DNA from: JBCBSP01 sp964550935
GTDB taxonomy: Bacteria; Pseudomonadota; Alphaproteobacteria; Caulobacterales; Maricaulaceae
Direction of reading: 5' to 3'
Length of the DNA stretch: 22,245 nucleotides
NCBI GenBank assembly: GCA_964550935.1
Contig: CAZKBB010000047.1
Span: 1 to 22,245, forward strand
Part shown: positions 1 to 6,493 of the stretch, piece after piece
Position numbering within the stretch: the stretch's first letter is position 1
How the letters are laid out: every line of letters starts with the position of its first letter
Made by a program: the position numbers and the translations under genes
The notes under the pieces: generated by a model
The model's database searches: none
What the model saw: only the letters and a program-made list of their open reading frames with translations
What the model was told of the DNA's origin: nothing

Positions 1-892
1 GGATGAAGTAGTACATGATCGCCAGGAAGCCGGCGGTCAGGAAGAAGCCCACCGCATTGTGCCCGTACCACCACTGGGTCAGCGCGTCCTGAACCCCGGC
101 GAAGGCGGAATAGCTGCGCGATCCCAGAAGGCTCGCCGGCATGGAGAGATTGTTGACCACGTGCAGCATCGCGATGGTCACGATGAAGGCGAGGTAGAAC
201 CAGTTCGCCACGTAGATGTGGGGTTCTTTGCGCTTGGCCAGCGTGCCGAGGAAGACGAGGAGATAGGCAACCCACACGAGCGTCAGCCACAGATCGGCGT
301 ACCATTCCGGCTCGGCGTACTCCTTCGACTGGGTGATGCCCAGGAGGTAGCCGGTCGCGGCCATCACGATGAAGAACTGGTAGCCCCAGAACACGAACCA
401 GGGCCACACCCCGCCCGCGAGCCGGGTCCGGGAGGTGCGCTGGACCACGTAGAAGCTCGTCGCGATCAGCACGTTGCCCCCGAACGCGAAGATCACGCCG
501 GAGGTGTGCACCGGGCGAAGGCGTCCGAAATTGATCTGCGGCAGGGCGTCAAAGGTGAGCGAGGCGGGAAACGCCAGCTGGGCGGCGATCAGCACGCCGG
601 CCAGAAGCCCGACGACGCCCCAGAACATCGACGCGATCGCGCCGTATTTGATGACGGTCTCGGCGTACTTCGTCGGGTCGGCCTCAATGCCGCCCTCCGA
701 GTAGACGCCCACGATGGCGAACAGGCCGAGCAGGAAGCCTGCAAGGATCACCCAGGCGTGGGTGCGCATCGCGGCGTCCGCGCCGTCCGCCGCCGCGAAG
801 AGGGCCCACACCGCCCCGATCACGCAGATCGCCGCGATGGCGAGAACGTTCAGGTCGAACCCGGATTTTTTCTCTGCGGCGGCCGCGCCCAT
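1..892 (-). CDS. ccoN: cbb3-type cytochrome c oxidase subunit I CcoN (5' part, truncated by window edge)
   Basis: This is the catalytic subunit of the high-affinity cbb3 terminal oxidase in the inner membrane, which reduces O2 with electrons from c-type cytochromes. The window holds the first 297 residues; the 3' end lies beyond base 1. The frame stays open from an ATG at 892-890, preceded by a good Shine-Dalgarno (GGGAGG, about 6 nt away). Visible are an N-terminal membrane segment (about 14-34), a second at about 45-64, the RPVHT motif whose His129 should be the low-spin heme ligand, and the WWYGHNAVGFFL segment whose His278 should be a CuB ligand. The multi-span hydrophobic pattern fits the family. 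ccoO, ccoQ and ccoP would be expected to the left. A GC-rich hairpin (909-930) lies just ahead of the Shine-Dalgarno. I saw no convincing FNR/FixK box upstream. Confidence 0.93.
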   Translation of the reverse strand, partial: MGAAAAEKKSGFDLNVLAIAAICVIGAVWALFAAADGADAAMRTHAWVILAGFLLGLFAIVGVYSEGGIEADPTKYAETVIKYGAIASMFWGVVGLLAGVLIAAQLAFPASLTFDALPQINFGRLRPVHTSGVIFAFGGNVLIATSFYVVQRTSRTRLAGGVWPWFVFWGYQFFIVMAATGYLLGITQSKEYAEPEWYADLWLTLVWVAYLLVFLGTLAKRKEPHIYVANWFYLAFIVTIAMLHVVNNLSMPASLLGSRSYSAFAGVQDALTQWWYGHNAVGFFLTAGFLAIMYYFI

Positions 893-908
893 GCGTTCCT
901 CCCAATTT

Positions 909-930
909 CGCGCTCCGTCGCGGGAGCGCG
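909..930. repeat. Hairpin upstream of ccoN sharing a 16-bp core with one upstream of the aa3 subunit IV-like gene
   Basis: The arms CGCGCTCC and GGAGCGCG pair perfectly over 8 bp with loop GTCGCG. The core GCTCCGTCGCGGGAGC (912-927) occurs identically at 21151-21166. It lies 17-38 nt upstream of the ccoN start codon, just ahead of the Shine-Dalgarno, so it could be an mRNA structure, a protein-binding site or a dispersed palindromic repeat. Confidence 0.6.
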
Positions 931-1129
931 CAGTCGATAACCCTGCGCGTCATGCGCGGTACTCACATAGCACCCTTATCGCGGCCCTGATTCCATATGA
1001 AAACTAGGTCAATATGCCTCAGTGTAGCCGGCGTCGGCTTCGTGCGCATAATCCGACCATCAAGACCTGCGAGCGAGCTGGAGCAATGGGCGCGTGCAAG
1101 GCTCGTTTCCGGGCGCGAGAGGCGACGGT

Positions 1130-1822
1130 TTGACACACCCGTTCATGGACATCGGCCCGACGCTGGGCGGCCGGTTCGAGCTGGATTTTCTGGCCGGGCT
1201 GATCGCGGGCTTCGCAGGCGGGGTGCATTGCCTGGCGATGTGCGGGGGCGTCGCCGCGGCGCTGGCGGTGCGCGGCGCCGGTCGGCCCGGCGGGTCGGCG
1301 GTGGCGGGCGTGATGTTTCTCGCCCGGGCTCAAGCCGCGCGCATCGGCGTTTACGGGCTTATGGGCGCGACCGCAGGCGCGATCGGGTCCGGCTTCCACC
1401 AGGTTCAGCCCTCGCCCGCGCTGCATGCGACTCTGGAATGGCTGTCCGCTGCGGTGCTGCTCGCAGCGGCGGCCGCAATCGCGGGCGTGCCGCCGTTCGA
1501 CCGGTTCGGCGCGCGCTTCGGCGGCGCGGTCACCCGGCGACTGCACCACCTGCACCGGTTCGGCCCGGCGGGCCTCGGCGCGGCGTGGGGGCTGATGCCG
1601 TGTTCTCTGGTCTACATCACCACCTTCTACGCCGGGCTCACCGGTTCAATCTGGCAGGGGGCGCTGGTGATGATCGGGTTCGGGCTCGGCACCGTGCCTG
1701 CGATCACCGCCGCCGGCGCGGGCGCAGGCGCGATGATGGAGTTTGCGAAATCGCCGGTGGCGCGCGGTCTCGCCGCCGCTGCGATCACATCGGTCGCGAT
1801 CGCCTCGCTGGCGATCGGCTAG
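1130..1822 (+). CDS. TauE/SafE / DsbD_2-type membrane protein, probable copper or cytochrome-oxidase assembly factor
   Basis: This is an integral inner-membrane protein of about 230 residues with some six hydrophobic segments. Counting from the internal ATG at 1145, it carries HCLAMCGG (His28, Cys29, Met32, Cys33) in the first segment and LMPCSLVY (Cys153) in a later one. These motifs mark the DsbD_2/UreH-like (sulfite exporter TauE/SafE) family often found near cbb3 oxidase genes, and the Cys/Met/His set inside the membrane suggests handling of copper or thiols. A copper or oxidase-assembly role is an inference from motif and from its divergent position to ccoN. Start choice: TTG at 1130 has a GAGAGG Shine-Dalgarno 6-7 nt upstream, whereas the in-frame ATG at 1145 has none; either could be used. 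The stop overlaps the convergent glycosyltransferase stop at CTAG. Confidence 0.82.
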   Translation: MTHPFMDIGPTLGGRFELDFLAGLIAGFAGGVHCLAMCGGVAAALAVRGAGRPGGSAVAGVMFLARAQAARIGVYGLMGATAGAIGSGFHQVQPSPALHATLEWLSAAVLLAAAAAIAGVPPFDRFGARFGGAVTRRLHHLHRFGPAGLGAAWGLMPCSLVYITTFYAGLTGSIWQGALVMIGFGLGTVPAITAAGAGAGAMMEFAKSPVARGLAAAAITSVAIASLAIG

Positions 1823-2724
1823 AACAGCGCGCGGGAGAGCTGCTTCTCCAGCCGGCGCAGGCGCGCCCGGGCGCGCCGCCACTCCCACCACAAGAACACG
1901 ATCTTCGGCCCGTCCACGAGATAGCGCCGCCACATCCGGGCCGGCGCGCTCGCCAACCGATGCAGCCATTCAAGCCGCGCCCGGCGCATCCATTTCGGCG
2001 CGCGCCTCGCCTTGCCGGTGAGAAAGTCGATCGAGGCGCCGACGCACAGGCCGAGCCCGGTGCAGTCGCCGCGCTCCAGGCACGCTTCGGCGATCATCTC
2101 CTGCTGGGGCGAGCCGACGCACAAAAACACGAAGCGCGACGGATTATGCGCGATGAAGCGCGCGCAGTCCGCGATCGCTTCAGGGTCTTCGCGCAGGCCC
2201 ATGGGCGGGTCGAACCAGGCCACGCGGGCGAGGTTGTAACGCGCGCTGAGCGCCTCGATCTGTTCAGGCGAGCCGCCCACGATCGTGATCGGATCGTCCG
2301 GCTCGATGACGCGCTCGAACAGCGCCTCGGTCAGGTCGGAGCCGGCTGTCACATCGATGTGCTCGCCCGACATCGCCGCGATGAGCTCCAGCACCCGGCT
2401 GTCGCACACGGTCAGATGGGCCTGAGCATAGAGCCGGGCGAAATCCGGGTCGCGACGCAGGCGCACCAGATGGTCCACGTTCGGCGTCACCACGAAACCG
2501 AAGGGCCGCATCGGATCGCGCTCGCAGATGCGCGCCAACGCGACGTCGAAATCGATCCGGTCAAAGGCGGAGTTCAAGAACCAGACATGACGCGCCCCGC
2601 GACGACGGTCAGGTCGCGCGATCGCGCTCGCCTCATCCGCCGCCCCAGAACGCGCCCCAGAACGCGCCTCAGGGCGCGCCGGCTCGGCGTCGTCGAATAA
2701 TAGCCTGTCGAGAACGTCGTCCAT
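1819..2724 (-). CDS. WecG/TagA/CpsF family glycosyltransferase (GT26)
   Basis: This 301-residue protein should transfer a sugar, typically an N-acetylmannosamine-type residue, onto a polyprenyl-linked acceptor during surface polysaccharide synthesis. GT26 features in order: TPNVDHLVRLRRDPDF (80-95), AHLTVCDSRVLEL (102-114, with the conserved Asp), IVGGSP (148-153), FVFLCVGSPQQEMIAE (198-213) and CVGASIDFLTGKARRAPKWM (227-246), then a basic amphipathic C-terminus (about 250-301) of the kind used for membrane association. The first 45 residues are a low-complexity Ala/Arg/Gly/Ser leader partly encoded by 12-bp tandem repeats. Caulobacter HfsJ, a holdfast enzyme, belongs to this family, so a holdfast or exopolysaccharide role is possible, but no other polysaccharide gene is adjacent. 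The start ATG has only a weak Shine-Dalgarno. Confidence 0.92.
   Translation of the reverse strand: MDDVLDRLLFDDAEPARPEARSGARSGAADEASAIARPDRRRGARHVWFLNSAFDRIDFDVALARICERDPMRPFGFVVTPNVDHLVRLRRDPDFARLYAQAHLTVCDSRVLELIAAMSGEHIDVTAGSDLTEALFERVIEPDDPITIVGGSPEQIEALSARYNLARVAWFDPPMGLREDPEAIADCARFIAHNPSRFVFLCVGSPQQEMIAEACLERGDCTGLGLCVGASIDFLTGKARRAPKWMRRARLEWLHRLASAPARMWRRYLVDGPKIVFLWWEWRRARARLRRLEKQLSRALF
2642..2677. repeat. 12-bp tandem repeat inside the glycosyltransferase leader
   Basis: Two perfect copies of GCCCCAGAACGC (2642-2653, 2654-2665) are followed by a degenerate third (2666-2677, 9 of 12 matching). On the coding strand they give the repeating peptide ARSG ARSG in the low-complexity N-terminal leader, so copy-number change would keep frame. 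Confidence 0.7.
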
Positions 2725-2858
2725 GTACCGTTTCGCTCCAGAGCGCGGTTGCGGGTCTTAACCTTGCAAGGCGCGTTCCGTGCGCCCGCCTGCATCCGTC
2801 TGGGCGCCCACGCGCATCAGGGGAGATGAAAGCGTCCGCACCCAGGGAAGGCCGAGCC

Positions 2859-3245
2859 ATGAACGCGCTTACGATCGCCGCCGCCGCCGCCAGCGTGATC
2901 CTCGCCGGCGCGCTCGCCGCAAGCACGGCGGCCGGCGACGCCCCGCGCACCGGCGCGGTGCTGGAGGTTCAGCTCGGCCCGGTGATCGTCGGGCTCGGCG
3001 GGCTTCAGGACCCGGTCGTGGTCGAGGGCGAGCCGGCCTGCTTCACCAAGGGCTGTTCCTGGTTCGCGGTGCGCGCGGGCTCACCCGCGCTTCGCGGCGC
3101 GCCAGGCGAAGCGGGCCGGGTGCAGCGCGCCGCGCCCGGAGACCTCCAAAGCGCTTGGCTCATCTTCGAGATCGCAGACGAGCGCCTCTGCGAGCAGGGG
3201 CGCATGAGCGAAGCCGCGCGCGCCGAACCCGGTCAGGACGTGTAG
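2859..3245 (+). CDS. Small putative secreted protein of unknown function with Cys pair
   Basis: I do not recognise this 128-residue protein. It starts at ATG 2859 with a GGGAAGG Shine-Dalgarno about 7 nt upstream; an alternative ATG at 2826 has worse spacing. Residues 1-26 look like a signal peptide (alanine-rich core ending near ASTAAGDA). The body has short hydrophobic beta-like stretches (LEVQLGPVIVGLGGLQ) and a pair of cysteines in ACFTKGCSWF. Codons up to about 3080 have the strong G/C third-position bias of real genes here, which supports coding. From 3081 onward it runs antisense over the last 165 bases of mnmC, and that tail looks like a shadow of mnmC. Either the gene really has this antisense tail or its true end differs, for example through a frameshift. 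Confidence 0.55.
   Translation: MNALTIAAAAASVILAGALAASTAAGDAPRTGAVLEVQLGPVIVGLGGLQDPVVVEGEPACFTKGCSWFAVRAGSPALRGAPGEAGRVQRAAPGDLQSAWLIFEIADERLCEQGRMSEAARAEPGQDV
3073..3090. terminator. GC hairpin across the mnmC stop codon
   Basis: GCGCGGG (3073-3079) and CCCGCGC (3084-3090) form a perfect 7-bp stem with a 4-nt loop containing part of the mnmC stop codon. There is no T tract, so termination is only a possibility. It could also limit read-through between the two convergent, overlapping genes. Confidence 0.3.
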
Positions 3246-4991
3246 GCCCGGCCGCGCGCTGGGCGCGTCGTCGGCTGGCGGCGGGCCGCCCCGGGCGTGA
3301 TCGCCCCAGATCCGCGCATAGTCGCCATGGGGCGCGGGACCGCATACCGGCAACCGGTCCCGCGTCGCCGCGCGCACCCCGGCCCAAGACGCCCGCGCCG
3401 GACCAAGCCCGGCCGCCAGCGCAGGCAGACGCGCCGCGAGATCGGCCGTGAGCGCCGCCTCGGCCTCGCCGGGCTCGGCCGCGTCGGCCCCTTTGACATG
3501 GGTCGCGCCGAGCAGGACCTGGCCGCCGGGCGCGCCGGAGACGTAGCCGCCCCACGCGATCGGCGCGGCCGGCGCGTCGGCGTCGAACAGCGCGACGCGC
3601 CCGGCGGTGCGTTCCAGCTCGATCCCGCCGGCGGCCTGGATCAGACGATCCGCGTCAGAGCCGCCGGCGACGATCACCGTTCCCGCCTCTGCAATCACGC
3701 CGCCGGCCTCATCCAGCACGCGCCAGCCCGCAGCCGCTTCTTCAAGCTGCGACGCTTGCGCGTCGATCACCTCGGCGCCGCCGGCGAGCGCGGTCACCAG
3801 CGCGCCAGGATCGAACCGCCCCGCCCCTTCCATCCACAATCCGCCCGGCGCGCCCGATACGCCGGTGCGCTCGGCGGCCGCGGCGGCGTCGATGCATTGA
3901 AAGTCCGCCCCGAGCGCTTCGCCCAGCCGCTCAAGACGCGCCTGTCCGGCTTCGTCTCCGGCAAGGCGCAGCGCGCCTTCAGCCTTGAACCCGTCAAGCC
4001 CTTCGTAGAGCCGGCGGGCGTAGTCGAACGCGCCCAGCAGCGCGCGGGCGTGGGGGCGCGGTTCCAGCTCAAGGCGCGGCGTGAACAGGCCCGACGGCGC
4101 GCCCGAGGCGCCGCGCGCCCAACCGCCGCGCGCGACGATGGTCGGGCTGACGCCTCGCCGGGCGAAGGCGTGAACCAGGCTCGCCGCCGCGATCCCGCCG
4201 CCGATGATGCACACCGCTCCGGCGCGCCGCTTCGATCGGGCGAAGGGATCGGGCCGCGCCGGCGCCGGCGCGCCTTCGAACACTGCTTCAAGCCGCTCAC
4301 GCTTGCGCCCGAAGCCTGGACGCTTCTCTACGGTGAAGCCCGCCGACGCCAATCCGCGCCGCACCGCGCCGGCCACGGTGAAGGTCGCCGCACGCGCGCC
4401 GGGCGCGGACAGCCGGGCGACCTCTGCGAAAATCACGTCCGACCACATGTCCGGGTTCGCGGCCGGGGCGAAGCCGTCGAGGAACCAGGCGTCGGCCTTG
4501 AAGTCCAGTTCGCTCAAGGCCTCCGGCGCACGTCCATGAAGCACGCTCAGCGTCATGGCGTGACCGAGATGGAGCCGGTGCAGCCCCTGGCGCGGCGCCG
4601 GCCACTGCGCCAGCAGCGCGTCGGCGAGATCGAGGAGTTCTGGAAACGCGCGAAGCGCGCGCGCGGCGTCCTCGCGCCGCCAGGGCCGGGCGTCCAGCGA
4701 GACCATGTGCAAGCGCGCGCCCGGCGGAGCGGTCCGGCGCCAGAGGTCCTGCAGCGCCAGCGCGTTCAGGCCGGAGCCGAAGCCCAGCTCGCCGACGGTG
4801 AAGACGCGCCGCGCGGATGCGCGCTGAGACCAGCGCTCCGGCAAGCCGCACCCGTCAAGGAATACGGCGCGCGTCTCCGCGAGCCCGTCCTCAGCTGAAA
4901 AGTAGATGTCGCCGGTTTCTCGGTCGCGCGGCCCGCCTTCGGCGCTCCAATCGAGCGCTGGCGGCGCAAGCACATAGCCCTCGTCAGTCAT
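3081..4991 (-). CDS. mnmC: Bifunctional tRNA wobble-uridine modification enzyme MnmC (MnmD methyltransferase + FAD oxidoreductase)
   Basis: MnmC completes mnm5s2U34 in tRNAs: the C-terminal FAD domain removes the carboxymethyl group from cmnm5 and the N-terminal domain methylates the resulting amine. The 636-residue length fits a full fusion. The N-terminal methyltransferase shows the SAM-binding ELGFGSGLN (68-76) and DAWFLDGFAPAANPDMW (167-183). A linker near 240-257 leads to the dinucleotide-binding AVCIIGGGIAAASL (259-272) of the DAO-type oxidoreductase, which ends with the family-typical VLTGFGARGFAHAPLLAE close to the C-terminus. The start is ATG at 4991. It probably forms an operon with the small PLDc_N-like gene 19 nt upstream. 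Its 3' end is overlapped antisense by the small secreted-protein gene. Confidence 0.95.
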   Translation of the reverse strand: MTDEGYVLAPPALDWSAEGGPRDRETGDIYFSAEDGLAETRAVFLDGCGLPERWSQRASARRVFTVGELGFGSGLNALALQDLWRRTAPPGARLHMVSLDARPWRREDAARALRAFPELLDLADALLAQWPAPRQGLHRLHLGHAMTLSVLHGRAPEALSELDFKADAWFLDGFAPAANPDMWSDVIFAEVARLSAPGARAATFTVAGAVRRGLASAGFTVEKRPGFGRKRERLEAVFEGAPAPARPDPFARSKRRAGAVCIIGGGIAAASLVHAFARRGVSPTIVARGGWARGASGAPSGLFTPRLELEPRPHARALLGAFDYARRLYEGLDGFKAEGALRLAGDEAGQARLERLGEALGADFQCIDAAAAAERTGVSGAPGGLWMEGAGRFDPGALVTALAGGAEVIDAQASQLEEAAAGWRVLDEAGGVIAEAGTVIVAGGSDADRLIQAAGGIELERTAGRVALFDADAPAAPIAWGGYVSGAPGGQVLLGATHVKGADAAEPGEAEAALTADLAARLPALAAGLGPARASWAGVRAATRDRLPVCGPAPHGDYARIWGDHARGGPPPADDAPSARPGLHVLTGFGARGFAHAPLLAEALVCDLEDEPSALEVSGRGALHPARFAWRAAKRG

Positions 4992-5010
4992 CGCGCACGG
5001 TTCGCTCGGG

Positions 5011-5214
5011 TCAGAAGATCGGCCGGCCGACCGCGCGCGGACCGGCGATCAGCCAGACCAGAAAGCCGATCGGGGGCAGGGCGAGGATGAGGCCGATCCA
5101 GATCGCCTTGATAGAGCGCGGCGCGCGGCTCTCGCCGACATGGAGCAGCGCCCAGACGTTGAACGCCAGAACCAGAAGGCCCAAAGGCCCGGCCAGGTAC
5201 TCGACCCCGATCAC
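5011..5214 (-). CDS. Small PLDc_N-like (phospholipase D/cardiolipin synthase N-terminal type) membrane protein
   Basis: This 67-residue protein has two hydrophobic segments (about 5-25 and 39-60) joined by a short basic link, with WALLHVGES and KAIWIGLILALPPIGFLVWL. That arrangement matches the stand-alone PLDc_N family, the two-span N-terminal piece of cardiolipin synthases without the catalytic HKD domains. Function is unknown for such stand-alone versions. The start is GTG at 5214, with a GAAGGG purine stretch about 11 nt upstream. It ends 19 nt before mnmC on the same strand, so co-transcription is likely. The 102 nt between it and motA contain nothing I recognise. Confidence 0.75.
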   Translation of the reverse strand: MIGVEYLAGPLGLLVLAFNVWALLHVGESRAPRSIKAIWIGLILALPPIGFLVWLIAGPRAVGRPIF

Positions 5215-5316
5215 GCTTCGCGCATCCCTTCGCCGATCGCTTCGGCCCCCGCCGAGACACGACGATAGCCGCGCGCCCGGCCCCAGGCCAGCGGCACGGC
5301 TGAGGACGGCCTGCGG

Positions 5317-6183
5317 TTACTCCGAGCCGATGTTGGAAAGGGCGTCTTCCAGCTCGGTGAAGCTGGGCTGCATGCTGGAGGGCACGTTGCCGCGGCCGAT
5401 CTCGACGGAGATCTGTGCGGCGTTGCCGTGCAGGTGCGCGACCATGACGTCGCGGATGATCTTGTAGAAGATCGCCTCCTCGTCATAGACCTCTTTCAAA
5501 CGCGTGGCGAACGGGCCGACGAAACCGTAGGCCAGGAACACGCCCAGGAAGGTGCCCACCAGAGCCGAACCGATCATCTTGCCGAGATACTCCGGCGGCT
5601 CGGTGATGGCGCTCATCGTCTTGATGATGCCGAGCACGGCCGCCACGATGCCGAGCGCCGGCAGGGCGTCGGCCATGTTCTGGAGCGCATGCGCCGGGCC
5701 GGACGCCTCGTGGTGATGCTTCTCCAGCTGCTTTTCCATCGCGTCCTCGACCTGGTGGGGGTCCTCCAGGTTCATCGTCATCATGCGCAGCGTGTCGCAG
5801 ATGAAGTCGACCGCGAAATGGTCCTTCAGGACGCGGGGATACTTCGAGAAGATCGAGCTTTCGCGGGGCTTCTCGATATGGGCCTCAAGCGCGATCACGC
5901 CCTTGGTCTTCATGGTCTTGGTCAGGGCGAACAGAAGCGCGAGCAGGTCGTTATAGTCGGACTGCTTCCACTTCGGCCCCGAGACCAGCTTGCTCAGATC
6001 CTTCAACGTCTTCATGACCGTCGAGGTCGAGTTGCCGATCAGGAAGGCGCCGACCGCCGCCCCGCCGATCATCATCATTTCGAAGGGCAACGCCTTGGCG
6101 ATGACGTCGAACTTCCCGCCCGCCAGCGTGAAGCCGCCGAACACCATCGCGAAGACCACGACGATCCCGATGATCTGAAACAT
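5317..6183 (-). CDS. motA: Flagellar motor stator protein MotA
   Basis: MotA, with MotB, forms the proton-driven stator of the flagellar motor in the inner membrane. The 288-residue length matches the family. Two N-terminal membrane segments (about 2-22 and 35-51) precede a long cytoplasmic loop with the charged KTKGVIALEAHIEKP region (about 92-106, including Glu100). Two more spans follow, containing DALPALGIVAAVLGII (Pro175) and YGFVGPF (Pro224), the positions of the two functionally important prolines of the family. No motB is nearby, as is common in alphaproteobacteria where the genes sit at separate loci. The start is ATG 6183 with a GGGATGGG purine stretch upstream. Its upstream region is shared with bufA. 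Confidence 0.96.
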   Translation of the reverse strand: MFQIIGIVVVFAMVFGGFTLAGGKFDVIAKALPFEMMMIGGAAVGAFLIGNSTSTVMKTLKDLSKLVSGPKWKQSDYNDLLALLFALTKTMKTKGVIALEAHIEKPRESSIFSKYPRVLKDHFAVDFICDTLRMMTMNLEDPHQVEDAMEKQLEKHHHEASGPAHALQNMADALPALGIVAAVLGIIKTMSAITEPPEYLGKMIGSALVGTFLGVFLAYGFVGPFATRLKEVYDEEAIFYKIIRDVMVAHLHGNAAQISVEIGRGNVPSSMQPSFTELEDALSNIGSE

Positions 6184-6312
6184 GTCCCACCATCCCGTTC
6201 TGGCGGACGCCTGATCTCTCCGGCCGGCGGGTTCTCCCGCTCTGACTTCCCGGTGCGTCCGATTTCGAGACGCAAGCTAGCCGAACTTGCTTAAGGCCCG
6301 GTTGCCCGCCCG

Positions 6313-6328
6313 TTGACCGTGCGTTTAC
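6313..6328 (+). promoter_or_regulatory. CtrA-like box (degenerate)
   Basis: TTGA-N7-TTTAC resembles the CtrA consensus TTAA-N7-TTAAC at 7 of 9 positions. A similar sequence lies upstream of tacA (20023-20038). It is about 130 bp from the motA start. The match is imperfect and could be chance. Confidence 0.3.
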
Positions 6329-6361
6329 GCGCTCGCGCCGGGCTGACGCCGGCGTGAGCGC
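6329..6361. repeat. Long GC-rich hairpin between motA and bufA
   Basis: GCGCTCGCGCCGG (6329-6341) and CCGGCGTGAGCGC (6349-6361) can form a 13-bp stem, with one G-U pair in RNA, around the 7-nt loop GCTGACG. No T tract follows on either strand. It could be a structured bufA leader element or a binding site. Confidence 0.6.
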
Positions 6362-6432
6362 TCGCGCATGCTTCGTGAACAGGGGTGATTTGAGCCTGCG
6401 GCGAGTCTCCCGCAGCGTCAGGCGCGTCGCCG

Positions 6433-6453
6433 GACGGGTCTCGATGACGGGTC
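6433..6453. repeat. 8-bp direct repeat GACGGGTC upstream of bufA
   Basis: Two identical GACGGGTC copies (6433-6440, 6446-6453) are separated by TCGAT, with a 13-bp period, about 40-60 bp before the bufA start. The layout could suit a direct-repeat operator, but no regulator is identified. Confidence 0.35.
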
Positions 6454-6493
6454 CCGCCGGCGGCGCCCAGACGCTGTCTTAAGGAGACCCCCG

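Larger units (their letters stand above)
6184..6493. other. Divergent motA/bufA intergenic region (310 bp)
   Basis: No gene fits here. The region holds a short inverted repeat GCAAG-9 nt-CTTGC (6272-6290) on the motA side, a CtrA-like box (6313-6328), a long hairpin (6329-6361), a 6-bp-stem hairpin CTGCGG/CCGCAG (6396-6415), an 8-bp direct repeat GACGGGTC (6433-6440 and 6446-6453) and the bufA Shine-Dalgarno AAGGAG (6481-6486). I could not find a clear sigma-70 promoter, or a match to the remembered Caulobacter SigF pattern (GTAACC-N16-CGAA). Confidence 0.7.

Noticed and set aside
59..940. 293-codon plus-strand open frame
   Set aside because: Antisense to ccoN, whose heme and copper ligand motifs are unmistakable; the translation is His/Arg/Glu-rich without a fold signature.
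985..1015. Possible FNR/FixK box upstream of ccoN
   Set aside because: On the minus strand only the TTGAC half is present; the second half does not match TCAA in any allowed spacing.
997..2700. 567-codon open frame on the plus strand
   Set aside because: It is a GC-rich shadow across the TauE/SafE-type gene and the antisense of the GT26 gene; Arg/Gly/Ala-rich with no domain.
3297..4898. 533-codon plus-strand open frame
   Set aside because: Lies entirely antisense to mnmC, which carries complete SAM and FAD motifs.
5428..6294. 288-codon plus-strand open frame
   Set aside because: Antisense shadow of motA; no recognisable motif.
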